Assembly: GCF_014930365.1 (NCBI RefSeq)
Contig: NZ_JABXWI010000029.1
Location: forward strand, 1 to 64,000
DNA length: 64,000 bases
Source: Streptomyces caniscabiei
Lineage (GTDB): Bacteria > Actinomycetota > Actinomycetes > Streptomycetales > Streptomycetaceae
Direction of reading: 5' to 3'
Shown here: positions 9,045 to 17,464 of the stretch, one piece after another
Position numbering within the stretch: the first letter of the stretch is position 1
How the letters are laid out: the number at the start of each line of letters is the position of its first letter
The notes under the pieces: generated by a model
The model's database searches: none
What the model was told of the DNA's origin: nothing
The model's input: only the letters and a program-made list of their open reading frames with translations
Position numbers and translations under genes: made by a program

Positions 9045-9090
9045 GGGCGGTGGCCCGGGGGCGGACGAACCCCCGGGCCACCGCCCTTTT
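9045..9090 (+). terminator. Strong terminator after the glycosyltransferase pair
   Basis: A stem of about 17 bp (GGGCGGTGGCCCGGGGG against its complement) closes a short loop and ends in TTTT. It isolates the glycosyltransferase operon from the MFS gene. Confidence 0.85.
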
Positions 9091-9204
9091 CCGCGCGCCT
9101 TCGCCCCGTTTCGCGCGCCGCCGAGCAGGGCTGCTGTCGCTCGGCGCCGGAGATCGCGGCGTACGGCGGCCGTCGTACGTCGTCGAAAACCGCGTTGTAC
9201 GCCG

Positions 9205-9231
9205 TATAGGAACTGTTCTACGGTGTAGAAC
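9205..9231 (+). promoter_or_regulatory. Palindromic operator overlapping the MFS gene start
   Basis: GTTCTAC-GGT-GTAGAAC (9215-9231) is a perfect inverted repeat ending at the base before the ATG at 9232. TATAGG at 9205-9210 can serve as a -10 box, which would put the transcript start inside the palindrome and leave almost no leader. A bound repressor would block both polymerase and ribosome access. The TetR gene at 11084 is the obvious candidate regulator. Confidence 0.65.
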
Positions 9232-10743
9232 ATGTCGACCCCCACCCCCACCGCCCCGGCGGCCCCCTCCGAGGCCGACCAGGGGCATCCGCAGCGCTGG
9301 CTGATCCTCGGTGTCATCTGTCTCGCGCAGCTCACCGTGCTGCTGGACAACACCGTGCTGAACGTGGCGATCCCGTCCCTCACCGAGGAGTTGGGCGCGG
9401 CCACCTCGGACATCCAGTGGATGATCAACGCGTACTCGCTGGTGCAGTCGGGCCTGCTGCTCACCGCAGGCAGCGCGGCCGACCGCTACGGCCGCAAGAA
9501 GATGCTGATCGCGGGCCTGGTCCTGTTCGGCATCGGCTCACTGGTCGCCGGACTCGCCCAGTCCACGGGGCAGTTGATCGCCGCGCGGGCCGGAATGGGC
9601 GTCGGCGGCGCGCTGCTGCTGACCACGACCCTCGCCGTCGCCATGCAGATCTTCACCCCCGCGGAGCAGCCGAAGGCGATCGGCATCTGGGCGGCGGTCA
9701 ACGCGCTCGGCTTCGCGGCCGGCCCCCTTCTCGGCGGCTTCATGCTCGGCCACTTCTGGTGGGGCGCCATCTTCCTGATCAACCTGCCGGTCGCCGCGCT
9801 GGGCGTGGTGGCCGTGATCGCGCTGGTCCCCGAGTCCAAGAATCCCCAGGGGGACCGGCCGGACCTGCTGGGCGCGCTGCTGTCGACCGTCGGCATGACC
9901 GCCCTCGTCTACGCGATCATCTCGGGCCCCGAACACGGCTGGGCGTCGGGCCGGGTGCTCGCCACGGCCGCCGTCGCCGCGGTCGTCCTCGCGGCCTTCG
10001 CGTACTGGGAGAGCCGTATCCCGTACCCCATGCTCGACCCGCACTTCTTCCGTGACCGCCGCTTCACGGGCGCCGTCGCCGGGGCCGTGCTCATCACCTT
10101 CGGCATGGGCGGCGCGCTCTTCCTCCTCACCCAGCATCTGCAGTTCGTGCTCGGCTACGACGCGTTGGAGGCGGGACTGCGGACCGCGCCGCTCGCCCTG
10201 GTCGTCGTCGTCCTCAACTTCTCCGGGCTGTCGGCGAAGTGGACGGCGAGGCTCGGGATGCCTGTCTCGATCGCGCTGGGGATGGTGCTGATGTCGGGCG
10301 GGCTGGTCTCCATCGCGACGATGGCCTCCGGCGGTTACGCCGGGACCCTGCTCGGGCTGGTCCTGATCGGGGTGGGCTGCGCGATCGCCAACCCCGCGAT
10401 GGCGCACGCCATCATGAGCGCGATCCCGCCGGCCAAGGCGGGGGTGGGCGCCGGGATCAACGGCACGCTCGCCGAGTTCGGCACCGGGCTGGGCGTGGCC
10501 GTGCTGGGGGCCGTGCTCAACGCGCGCTTCGCGGCGCTGATCCCGGTGGCGGCGGCGTCGTTGCCGGCGGCGCTGGCGGGGGCGGACACGGCTGTCGAGC
10601 GGGCCGGGGTGATGTCCGCGTTCTCCTCCGGGGTGGAGGCGAGTCTGCTGGTGGGGGCGGTGGCTGTGTTGCTCGGGGGGTTGGTGGCGGCGGGGTTGCT
10701 GCGCAGGGCGGAGATGGGGGAGCGGGGGTTGGGCGCCTCATAG
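9232..10743 (+). CDS. MFS drug exporter, DHA2 (EmrB/QacA) family
   Basis: A 503-residue, 14-helix proton-driven exporter of the inner membrane. Visible marks are the first helix with LDNTVLNVAIPSL (motif D1 of the 14-TM family), GSAADRYGRKKML (motif A between helices 2 and 3) and GPLLGGFML (motif C-like in helix 5). Length is normal for the family. The start is fixed by the operator that ends one base upstream. It probably confers efflux-based resistance under the TetR regulator encoded 340 bp downstream on the same strand. The substrate cannot be read from sequence. Confidence 0.92.
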   Translation: MSTPTPTAPAAPSEADQGHPQRWLILGVICLAQLTVLLDNTVLNVAIPSLTEELGAATSDIQWMINAYSLVQSGLLLTAGSAADRYGRKKMLIAGLVLFGIGSLVAGLAQSTGQLIAARAGMGVGGALLLTTTLAVAMQIFTPAEQPKAIGIWAAVNALGFAAGPLLGGFMLGHFWWGAIFLINLPVAALGVVAVIALVPESKNPQGDRPDLLGALLSTVGMTALVYAIISGPEHGWASGRVLATAAVAAVVLAAFAYWESRIPYPMLDPHFFRDRRFTGAVAGAVLITFGMGGALFLLTQHLQFVLGYDALEAGLRTAPLALVVVVLNFSGLSAKWTARLGMPVSIALGMVLMSGGLVSIATMASGGYAGTLLGLVLIGVGCAIANPAMAHAIMSAIPPAKAGVGAGINGTLAEFGTGLGVAVLGAVLNARFAALIPVAAASLPAALAGADTAVERAGVMSAFSSGVEASLLVGAVAVLLGGLVAAGLLRRAEMGERGLGAS

Positions 10744-10763
10744 CTCGGGGGTGCGGTCGGGTC

Positions 10764-10813
10764 GGCGGCTGCGGGTGCGTCGTGGTTGTTCGCGCAGTTC
10801 CCCGCGCCCCTGA
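10764..10813 (+). repeat. Dispersed intergenic repeat, copy 1
   Basis: GGCGGCTGCGGGTGCGTCGT followed by GCGCAGTTCCCCGCGCCCCT. The same two blocks return at 12450-12530, 17058-17110 and, inverted, at 17283-17331 and 18806-18854. All copies are intergenic. They look like the short dispersed GC-rich elements common in Streptomyces chromosomes. Confidence 0.7.
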
Positions 10814-10837
10814 ACGGCGCGCTGCGCGCGGCACGTT

Positions 10838-11030
10838 CAGCGTCGCCGGGAGTGCGCGCCCCTCGCCGCGCATCCGGCTGCGTCGGAAAGGCGAGCCCCT
10901 CACCGCACGTCCGGCCCCGTCGGAATCGCGCGCCCTCGCGGCGCACCCAGCGTCGCCGGAAACGCGCGCCCTCGTCGCACAGCCGGTGCCCTCGGAAGTG
11001 CGCGGCGTTCGCGGCACTTCCCGGGGGCTT
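10838..11030 (+). repeat. Degenerate tandem repeat array (about 36-bp units)
   Basis: About five diverged units, each with GTCGGAA or GTCGCCGGAA followed by CGCGCGCCCTCG and a CGCA-type end, fill the gap between the exporter and the TetR gene. Unit lengths vary (33-39 bp) and there are no constant spacers, so this is not a CRISPR. No gene is supported here. Confidence 0.55.
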
Positions 11031-11083
11031 CGCCCGCCTAGCATCGTCAGCATCTGAAAGAAGCGTGTCTCGGAAGGTGCGTC

Positions 11084-11851
11084 ATGGTGAAGGGAGCCGG
11101 TCGGTCCGAAGGAGCCGCGCGGGCCAGTGTCTGGCTGGAGGAGAAGGCGCGGGCCGGACGGAGTGGGCAGCCCTCGGGGCTGGACCGGGAGCGGATCACC
11201 GTGACGGCCGTGCGGTTGCTGGACGCGGAGGGGCTGGCCAAGTTCTCGATGCGGCGGCTGGCGGCCGAGCTGAACGTGACGGCGATGTCGGTCTACTGGT
11301 ACGTGGACACCAAGGACGACCTGCTGGAACTCGCCCTCGACCAGGCGTTCGCCGAGATGCGGCTGCCCCCGCCCGACCCGGACCCGGACGAGGACTGGCG
11401 GGACCAACTGCGCGCCCTGGCCCGGGAGTACCGGGCGGTCCTGGTCCGGCACCCCTGGGTCTCGCCCCTCGCGGGCACCTTCCTCAACATCGGCCCGCAC
11501 GCGCTGGACTTCTCCCTCGCCGTGCAGCGCGTGATCGGCCGCACCGCGCTGCCCGCCCGGGGCCAGGCCGGTGCCATCGCGGCGGTCTTCCAGTTCGTGT
11601 ACGGCTTCGGCACCATCGAGGGCCACTTCGTGCAGCGCTCCGCCGCGGCCGGGATGACCCAGGACGAGTACTTCCGCAGCGCCATGAGCGCGGTGTCCGG
11701 CTCCCCTGAACCCCATGAGGTCATCCGGCACTCCACCGACCTGATGGAGGCCCGCGGCGGCGAGACCGTCGAGGAGATGCGCGAACGCGACTTCGGCTAC
11801 GCCCTGGACACCCTCGTCGCCGGCATCGAGGTGATGGCGACGAGGGGCTGA
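11084..11851 (+). CDS. TetR/AcrR-family transcriptional regulator
   Basis: A 255-residue repressor with a ligand-binding C-terminal domain. After a 35-residue basic extension, the TetR helix-turn-helix spans about 37-85 (VRLLDAEGLAKFSMRRLAAELNVTAMSVYWYVDTKDDLL). The rest is the all-helical sensor and dimer domain of the TetR_C_1 type, as in tetracycline-like efflux repressors. Its nearest target should be the upstream MFS exporter, whose start carries a perfect palindrome; an effector drug would release it. ATG 11084 lacks a strong ribosome site. Confidence 0.9.
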   Translation: MVKGAGRSEGAARASVWLEEKARAGRSGQPSGLDRERITVTAVRLLDAEGLAKFSMRRLAAELNVTAMSVYWYVDTKDDLLELALDQAFAEMRLPPPDPDPDEDWRDQLRALAREYRAVLVRHPWVSPLAGTFLNIGPHALDFSLAVQRVIGRTALPARGQAGAIAAVFQFVYGFGTIEGHFVQRSAAAGMTQDEYFRSAMSAVSGSPEPHEVIRHSTDLMEARGGETVEEMRERDFGYALDTLVAGIEVMATRG

Positions 11852-11925
11852 ACCCACGGGTCTGGAAGGCGGCGCAGCCCGGCCGCCCAGACACGGAGGC
11901 TCAGCCCGGCCTCAGACAGGTCCGC

Positions 11926-12396
11926 TCAGCCCTCCTGTACCAGCCGTGCCGGGAAGCCCCCGGTGGCCACCGGGCCCCACTTCACCGGCGTGATCCGGAT
12001 GATCGACTTGCCCTGCTTGATCATCGCTTCGCGGTACTCGTCCCAGTCCGGGTGCTCGCCCGAGATGTTGCGGAAGTACTCCACCAGGGGCTCGACCGAG
12101 TCCGGTGAGTCGATGACCTCGGCCGTGCCGTCGATCTGGACCCAGGGGCCGTCCCAGTCGTCGCTCAGCACGACGAGGCTCACCCGCTCGTCCCGCTTGG
12201 CGTTGCGGGTCTTGGCCCGCTCGGGGTACGTGGAGACGACGATCCGCCCGGAGTCGTCTACACCGCAGGTCAGCGGGGAGGCCTGGGGGCCGCCGTCGGA
12301 CCGCCGGGTGAGCAGGAGCGCCCGATGCCGGGGGCGTACGAAGTCGAGCAGTTCTTCGAGGGATACCGACGTGTTGGTCGCGATGTTCCGTGCCAT
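11926..12396 (-). CDS. PPOX-class F420-dependent (FDOR-B-like) oxidoreductase
   Basis: A 156-residue split-barrel flavin/F420 protein. Seen: LDFVRPRHRALLLTRRSDGGPQASPL at the front, the strand VSLVVLSDDWDGPWVQIDGTAEV in the core and the C-terminal IIRITPVKWGPVATGG. This pattern is that of small Streptomyces proteins annotated as PPOX-class F420-dependent enzymes. Start ATG 12396 gives MARNIA. The longer open frame upstream is Arg-rich repeat-type DNA and is rejected. It is transcribed towards the TetR gene; the two are convergent. The substrate is unknown. Confidence 0.85.
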   Translation of the reverse strand: MARNIATNTSVSLEELLDFVRPRHRALLLTRRSDGGPQASPLTCGVDDSGRIVVSTYPERAKTRNAKRDERVSLVVLSDDWDGPWVQIDGTAEVIDSPDSVEPLVEYFRNISGEHPDWDEYREAMIKQGKSIIRITPVKWGPVATGGFPARLVQEG

Positions 12397-12449
12397 GCGC
12401 TCAGCGTAGGGCCGGGGGCGCCTCATGGCTCGGGGGGTGCGGCCGGTTC

Positions 12450-12530
12450 GGCGGCTGCGGGTGCGTCGTGGTTGTTCGCGCCCACGCGGCGGAGCCGCAT
12501 ATCGGGTACAGCCCCGCGCCCCTTGCGGGA
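12450..12530 (+). repeat. Dispersed intergenic repeat, copy 2 (interrupted)
   Basis: The first block GGCGGCTGCGGGTGCGTCGT is identical to copy 1. The second block is interrupted by a small inserted palindrome-like stretch (ACGCGGCGGAGCCGC) before CCCCGCGCCCCTTGCGGG. The insertion splits the repeat without affecting a gene. Confidence 0.55.
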
Positions 12531-12533
12531 GCG

Positions 12534-13424
12534 CTACGCACCCCGTCCCCGCACATCCTGCACAGCCTGTACGTCCAGCTCGACCCTCAGCGTCGTCCCG
12601 ATCGCCGCGATGCCCGCCTGTACCACCTGGTTGTAGTTCATGGCGAAGTCCTCCCGGCGGAGTTCGGTGGTGGCCCGGAAGGCGGCGCGGGTGCCGCCCC
12701 ACGGATCCCTGCCGGTGCCCAGGTACGCCAGGTCCAGGTCGACCGGACGTACGACACCGCGCATGCCCAGCTCGCCGTGGACGGTCCAGCGGTCCGGGCC
12801 GACGGGCGTGAGGCCGGTCGAGACATAGGTGATCTCGGGGTGCCGTTCGACGTCGAGGAAGTCCGGGGAGCGCAGATGCTGGTCCCGGGTCGGGTTGCCC
12901 GTGTCGATCGAGGCGGCCCGGATCACCGCCTCCACCCGGGACTTGGTCCCCTCGTCGGGGGTCGGGGCGATCTCGACGGAGGCCGAGAAGTCGGTGAAAC
13001 GGCCGTGGACGCTGGAGATGCCCAGGTGCTGGGCCACGGCGGCGACGGAGGAGTGCGCGGGGTCGACGGTCCAGAGCCCGGGCGGAGGAAGTTCCGTACC
13101 GCCGAGCCGGGCCAGGGTGACCGTGCCGATCTCCACCCGCCCTCCCCCGCTCTCGGCTTCGCCCGAGCGGGAGGTACCCCCGTCCGTCACGAGGGCGCTG
13201 GAGGCCGTCGGCATGTAACCGACCGCCGTGACGATCACCGTGTACGCGCCCGGCGCGAGCGGCGTGGGGTCGTGCACGCGCCCTTCGGCGTCCGCCTCGG
13301 CCCGCAGCACCTGCGTACCGGTCATGTCGGTCACCGTCACGACCGCGTGCGACACGGCCCAGCCGTCCCGGGTGCGGACCCGCGCGGTCAGCCCGGCCCG
13401 TCCTGCTCGTCCCGTCGTGTCCAT
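12534..13424 (-). CDS. YceI-family protein with N-terminal carboxypeptidase-regulatory domain
   Basis: The 296-residue product has two parts. Residues about 10-105 form a beta-sandwich of the carboxypeptidase regulatory-like type (AVVTVTDMTGTQVLRAEADAEGRV, then GAYTVIVTAVGYMP). Residues about 120-290 are a YceI lipocalin-like domain (LWTVDPAHSSVAAVAQHLGISSVHGRF, then RREDFAMNYN) that in relatives binds polyisoprenoid lipid. No signal peptide is visible, so it is probably cytoplasmic. The start is ATG 13424, placed 9 bases after GAGGAG. It lies 86 bp downstream of the MFS gene, whose C-terminus carries the same regulatory-type domains, so the pair is probably one operon under the MarR regulator. 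Confidence 0.87.
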   Translation of the reverse strand: MDTTGRAGRAGLTARVRTRDGWAVSHAVVTVTDMTGTQVLRAEADAEGRVHDPTPLAPGAYTVIVTAVGYMPTASSALVTDGGTSRSGEAESGGGRVEIGTVTLARLGGTELPPPGLWTVDPAHSSVAAVAQHLGISSVHGRFTDFSASVEIAPTPDEGTKSRVEAVIRAASIDTGNPTRDQHLRSPDFLDVERHPEITYVSTGLTPVGPDRWTVHGELGMRGVVRPVDLDLAYLGTGRDPWGGTRAAFRATTELRREDFAMNYNQVVQAGIAAIGTTLRVELDVQAVQDVRGRGA

Positions 13425-13509
13425 GTCCGTCAACTCCTCAGCGTGCGACCAGCCGGTGGAGCGGGGGGAGGCTCCACCGGCCGGTGGTTCAACCGGTCGT
13501 CCGGGCGAA

Positions 13510-16050
13510 CTACTCGCCCGGGTGCGCGAGTTCGATGTCGTGGTCGTCGACGCGGGGACCGCTGACCGTCAGGGCCGTGGCCACGGGCGGGTAGCCGGTC
13601 GCGATGACCGTGTACTCGCCGCCGTCCAGGTCGGCGAAGGCGTACGCCCCGTCCGCGCCGGTGGTGGCCGTGCCGACCACGTTGCCCGCCGCGTCGACGA
13701 GGGTCACGCGGGCGTCGGCCAGCACCCCGCCCGCCGCCCGGACCACTCCCCGCAGCCGGGCCCCGGCCTCCAGGTCGATCTCGATCCGGGTGACGCCGGT
13801 GCCGCCGACCTCGACCGGCAGTGCGCGCGGGCGGAACCCGGCGGCGTTCACCGCGACGGTCACCCCGCCGGGCACCAGCTCGCCGAAGCCGAACTCGCCC
13901 TGCTCACCGGTGACTCCGCTGGCCAGCACATCGCCGCGCACATCGGTCACCACGACCATGGCGTCCTTCACGCCCTGCCCGGCACCGGCGGCCCGCACCA
14001 CACCGCTCAGCCCGCTCGTCCCGCTGAGCAGGATGTCGTACGCGACCGGCTCGTCGTGCACGACGACCGTGGACGCCTGCGGCTGGAACCCGTCGGCGGA
14101 CGCGATCAGGACGTACGATCCGGCGGCGGGCACGTCCACCGCGTAGGCCCCGTCGGCGCCCGCGACCGAACGGCCCAGCTGCCGCCCGACGAGCGAGATC
14201 AGGGTCACGGCGGCCCGGGCAACGGGCGCGCCCTCGGCCCCGCGGACCTGTCCCCGTACGGCAATGCCGTTGCCGGCACCGGAACCGCTGCCGACGCCCG
14301 ACATCGGGGCCGTGGCCGTGGCCGTGACCGATGCCTGGGGCTCGGCGGTGTCGGCGACGTCGGTGGCCTCGGAGACCCCGGAAACCCTGGAGACCCCGGA
14401 AACCCTGGAGACCCCGGAGGACGGGCTCGCGTCGTTCGCATTGTTCGCCTGGCTCGCCTGGGCGAGCGCCCCGGTGGTCCGCAGCGGGACCTCCTTGATG
14501 AAGAAGGAGAAGACGAGCGCGAGGACGGCGAAGGGGGCGGCGTAGAGGAAGACGTCTCCGATGCCGTGACCGTAGGCGCTCTCGATGACCGTGCGGATCG
14601 GCGTGGGCAGCGCGTCCAGGTCGGGGATCTCGCCGTGGCCCGTGGAGGAGCCGGAGACGCCGAGCTTGGCGAGGCCCTCCTCGGCGTAGTGCGTGATCCG
14701 GTGGCTCAGCACCGCGCCCAGCGCCGAGACGCCGATCGCACCGCCGAGGGAGCGGAAGAAGGTGACGACCGAGCTGGCGGCGCCGAGGTCGCCGGGGGCG
14801 ACCTGGTTCTGGGTGCAGAGCACCAGGTTCTGCATCATCATGCCGACGCCCAGCCCGAGCAGCGCCATGAAGATCGCCACGTGCCAGTACTCGGTGTCGT
14901 AGCGCAGGGTGCCCAGCAGTCCGAGGCCCGAGGTCACCAGCACACCGCCGGCGAGCAGCCAGGCCTTCCAGCGGCCGGTGCGGGTGATGACCTGCCCGGA
15001 GACGGTCGACGAGACGAACAGACCGGCGATCATCGGGATGGTCAGGACGCCGGACATGGTCGGGGACTTGTCGCGGGCCAGCTGGAAGTACTGGCTGAAG
15101 AAGATGGTGCCGGCGAACATCGCGACACCGACGAAGAGCGAGGCCAGCGAGGCCAGCGCGATCGTCCGGTTGCGGAAGAGCCGCAGCGGCATGATCGGCT
15201 CGCTCGCCTTCGACTCCACCAGCAGGAACACCGCGAGCAGCGCGACCGTGCCGCCGACCATCGCGTACGTCTGCCACGACACCCAGTCGTACTTGTCACC
15301 GGCGAAGGTCACCCAGATCAGCAGCAGGCAGACGGCGGCGGTGATGAGGAACGCGCCCGCCCAGTCGACCTTCACCTTCCGCTTGACGACCGGCAGGTGC
15401 AGCGTCCGCTGGAGCACGACCAGGGCGATGACCGCGAAGGGCACGCCGACGTAGAAGCACCAGCGCCAGCCCAGCCAGCTGGTGTCGGTGATGACACCGC
15501 CGACCAGCGGGCCGCCGACCATGGCGGTCGCGAAGGTGGCGCCGAGGTAGCCGTTGTACCGGCCGCGTTCGCGCGGGGAGATCATCGCCGCGAGGCAGAT
15601 CTGGGCCAGTGCGGAGAGCCCGCCCATGCCGACGCCCTGGACCGCGCGGAACCCGATCAGCATCCCGGCGTTCTGGGAGAGTCCGGCGGCGGCCGAGCCC
15701 AGCACGAAGATCACCAGCGCCAGCTGGATCAGCAGCTTCTTGGAGAACAGGTCGGCGAGCTTGCCCCACAGCGGGGTCGACGCGGTCATCGCCAGCAGCG
15801 ACGCGGTCACCACCCAGGTGTACGCGCTCTGCCCGCCGCCCAGGTCCTTGATGATGTCCGGCAGCGCGTTCGACACGATCGTCGACGACAGGATCGCCAC
15901 GAACATGCCGAGCAGCAGGCCTGTCAGCGCTTCCATGATCTGCCGGTGGGTCATCGGGGCGTGGTCGCCACCGCTGTGGGGGGCACCCTTGGCGGGTCCT
16001 CCACCGTGCTTGGCGTGAGCCCGCACACCGGCTGGTGTGGTCGTTGCCAT
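13510..16050 (-). CDS. DHA2 MFS exporter with C-terminal carboxypeptidase-regulatory-like repeats
   Basis: An 846-residue protein. Residues about 35-530 are a 14-helix MFS exporter (LSSTIVSNALPDI in helix 1, GKLADLFSKKLL as motif A). A short linker with repeated VSRVSG follows (about 540-560). Then come three to four beta-sandwich repeats of about 85 residues, each with the pattern GVVRAAG-x-G-VKDAMVVVTD and YVLIASADGF, to the C-terminus. Those repeats should sit on one face of the membrane and could bind ligand or partner. The length is about 330 residues beyond a normal exporter. AGGAAG precedes the ATG. It probably belongs with the YceI gene downstream and the MarR gene upstream. Confidence 0.9.
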   Translation of the reverse strand: MATTTPAGVRAHAKHGGGPAKGAPHSGGDHAPMTHRQIMEALTGLLLGMFVAILSSTIVSNALPDIIKDLGGGQSAYTWVVTASLLAMTASTPLWGKLADLFSKKLLIQLALVIFVLGSAAAGLSQNAGMLIGFRAVQGVGMGGLSALAQICLAAMISPRERGRYNGYLGATFATAMVGGPLVGGVITDTSWLGWRWCFYVGVPFAVIALVVLQRTLHLPVVKRKVKVDWAGAFLITAAVCLLLIWVTFAGDKYDWVSWQTYAMVGGTVALLAVFLLVESKASEPIMPLRLFRNRTIALASLASLFVGVAMFAGTIFFSQYFQLARDKSPTMSGVLTIPMIAGLFVSSTVSGQVITRTGRWKAWLLAGGVLVTSGLGLLGTLRYDTEYWHVAIFMALLGLGVGMMMQNLVLCTQNQVAPGDLGAASSVVTFFRSLGGAIGVSALGAVLSHRITHYAEEGLAKLGVSGSSTGHGEIPDLDALPTPIRTVIESAYGHGIGDVFLYAAPFAVLALVFSFFIKEVPLRTTGALAQASQANNANDASPSSGVSRVSGVSRVSGVSEATDVADTAEPQASVTATATAPMSGVGSGSGAGNGIAVRGQVRGAEGAPVARAAVTLISLVGRQLGRSVAGADGAYAVDVPAAGSYVLIASADGFQPQASTVVVHDEPVAYDILLSGTSGLSGVVRAAGAGQGVKDAMVVVTDVRGDVLASGVTGEQGEFGFGELVPGGVTVAVNAAGFRPRALPVEVGGTGVTRIEIDLEAGARLRGVVRAAGGVLADARVTLVDAAGNVVGTATTGADGAYAFADLDGGEYTVIATGYPPVATALTVSGPRVDDHDIELAHPGE

Positions 16051-16126
16051 GGGGCTTCCTTTTCTTACGGGTCTTTGCGGGTGTACGGGTTGTGGTGATG
16101 GTCGCCGGGGGCCCCGGGCGGGGCCG

Positions 16127-16618
16127 CTACGCGGACGTCCGGGTCGGTAACGCGGGCGCCCCGGTCGGTGGGACGGGCGTCCGGGGCGGTGCGGTGGTGT
16201 CGAAGCTCTCCCGCAGCCGGCCCAGGAGCCGGGCCAGTTGTCCGACCTCGTCGTCGGACCAGTCGCTCAGCCGGGCGGCCATCAGCCGACTGGTGCGCCG
16301 GTACAGCTCGGTGACCACGGCCTGGCCCTCGGGGGTCAGGCGCAAGATCCGTGAGCGTCTGTCCGCCGGGTCGGGGAGGCGTTCGATCCAGCCCCGCTCG
16401 GCGACGTGTGCGACATGTCGGCTGGTCACGGACATGTCGACGGAGAGCAGCTCGGCGAGCTTGCTCATCCGCATCTCGCCGTGCCGGCCGAGCAGCGTCA
16501 GGACTCCGGCCGAGCCGCCGGGGCACTCGTGCGGGAGCATTCGTCCGATCTCCCGCTTGACGGCCCCGACGGCACTGAGCTGACGGGCCAGCTCCTCGTA
16601 GTGCGCTTGCCCGGCCAT
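16127..16618 (-). CDS. MarR-family transcriptional regulator
   Basis: A 163-residue winged-helix repressor. The DNA-binding part spans about 45-105, with MSKLAELLSVDMSVTSRHVAHVAERGWIERL and the wing DPADRRSRILRLTPEG. Flanking helices form the dimer interface. The ATG at 16618 is chosen because GGGAGGG lies 8 bases upstream; the frame could extend 12 residues further but without such a site. Two operator-like repeats lie immediately upstream. It reads towards the exporter (gap 76 bp) and most likely represses itself and that exporter until a phenolic or drug ligand binds. Confidence 0.92.
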   Translation of the reverse strand: MAGQAHYEELARQLSAVGAVKREIGRMLPHECPGGSAGVLTLLGRHGEMRMSKLAELLSVDMSVTSRHVAHVAERGWIERLPDPADRRSRILRLTPEGQAVVTELYRRTSRLMAARLSDWSDDEVGQLARLLGRLRESFDTTAPPRTPVPPTGAPALPTRTSA

Positions 16619-16636
16619 GGAGTCCCTCCCGTGTTT

Positions 16637-16680
16637 GTTGCTTAGGGCAACCATAGGACTGGATGGTTGCTACAGGCAAA
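16637..16680. promoter_or_regulatory. Tandem MarR operator candidates
   Basis: GTTGC-TTAGG-GCAAC at 16637-16651 is a perfect inverted repeat. GTTGC-TACAG-GCAAA at 16666-16680 repeats it with one mismatch. Their centres are 29 bp apart. They sit 20-60 bp before the MarR start and just upstream of the divergent small-protein gene. The spacing and TTGC/GCAA half-sites suit a MarR dimer pair. Confidence 0.65.
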
Positions 16681-16791
16681 TGAAATGAGGGTCGATGCGG
16701 CCCAAGTCTTGGCAAAGGAGAACGTTCGGGGTGTCCCCGGTGGACAACCCCGCTTGGGTGCGTCCCGCCGGATTCGCTAAGGTCTCGGGCC

Positions 16792-16992
16792 ATGGCTGAC
16801 AACCAGGGCCCCCAGGGCAACTACGACCCCGCGGGCAGCACGCAGATGTTCCGCGCCTTCGTCGACGAGACGCCGGCGGGGGGTCGGCAGGCCGCCGCGA
16901 CCGGGTCCTCCGGGCCGCGGGTCGGTGTGATCGTCGGTGTGATCGCGGCGGTGGCGGTGGTGGCCGCGGTGGTGTGGCTCGCGCTGGCGTAG
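16792..16992 (+). CDS. Small single-helix membrane protein
   Basis: The 66-residue product has a polar, Gly/Asn-rich head (MADNQGPQGNYDPAGS, then a TQMFRAF motif) and one hydrophobic helix at the C-terminus (about 45-65, VGVIVGVIAAVAVVAAVVWLA) with almost nothing after it. This gives a tail-anchored layout with the head in the cytoplasm. The family looks conserved in Streptomyces, but I know no function. It is divergent from marR with 170 bp between them. Confidence 0.75.
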   Translation: MADNQGPQGNYDPAGSTQMFRAFVDETPAGGRQAAATGSSGPRVGVIVGVIAAVAVVAAVVWLALA

Positions 16993-17057
16993 ACACGAGC
17001 GCGTACGCGTCTGCCGGGTGCCGGGTGCCGGGTGCCGGGTGTCGGGTGCCGTGAGCA

Positions 17058-17331
17058 GGCGGCTGCGGGTCCGGTGGGGCTTCTCGCGCAGTTCCCCGCG
17101 CCCCTGAAAAGCAGGGGCTGCGCCCCGTGCTTTTCATCCCGCAGCCCCGTCGCCTTTCATCCCGCAGGCCGTCACCTTTCAGGCTCGCGGTCTCACGCGG
17201 CGGTCACCCTGCAACCCCGCGCGGCCGTCACCTGCCAGGCTCACGCGGTCCTGGTCTGTCAGGCCCGCAGGGGCCTGGTCTTTCAGGGGTGCGGGGAACT
17301 GCGCGAGAAGCCCCACCGGACCCGCACCCGA
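17058..17331. repeat. Inverted pair of dispersed repeats (copies 3 and 4)
   Basis: Copy 3 (17058-17110) and copy 4 (17283-17331) are inverted copies sharing GGGCTTCTCGCGCAGTTCCC and its complement. Between them are degenerate short repeats of the form TTTCATCCCGCAG and GGCCGTCACCTTTCAGGCTC. The 17,000-17,464 gap holds no supported gene. Transcribed from either side it could fold into a long-range stem. Confidence 0.65.
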
Positions 17332-17464
17332 CGACGCGCGCGTACCCACACCCCCACCCACTCGGCCCGCACGCACCCCCTCCTGCAACACGCGCACGAC
17401 CACCGCCGGGCTGCCCGAACTCGGCAACCCGGCGGTGGTACGTGTCAACGTGAGGCCGATGGCC

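Noticed and set aside
10838..11030. Possible CRISPR-like array
   Set aside because: Units differ in length and sequence, with no constant repeat plus unique spacer pattern and no cas genes. It is a degenerate tandem repeat.
13228..16098. Very long plus-strand open frame opposite the MFS and YceI genes
   Set aside because: It is the antisense of strongly coding genes in high-GC DNA, with no family resemblance.
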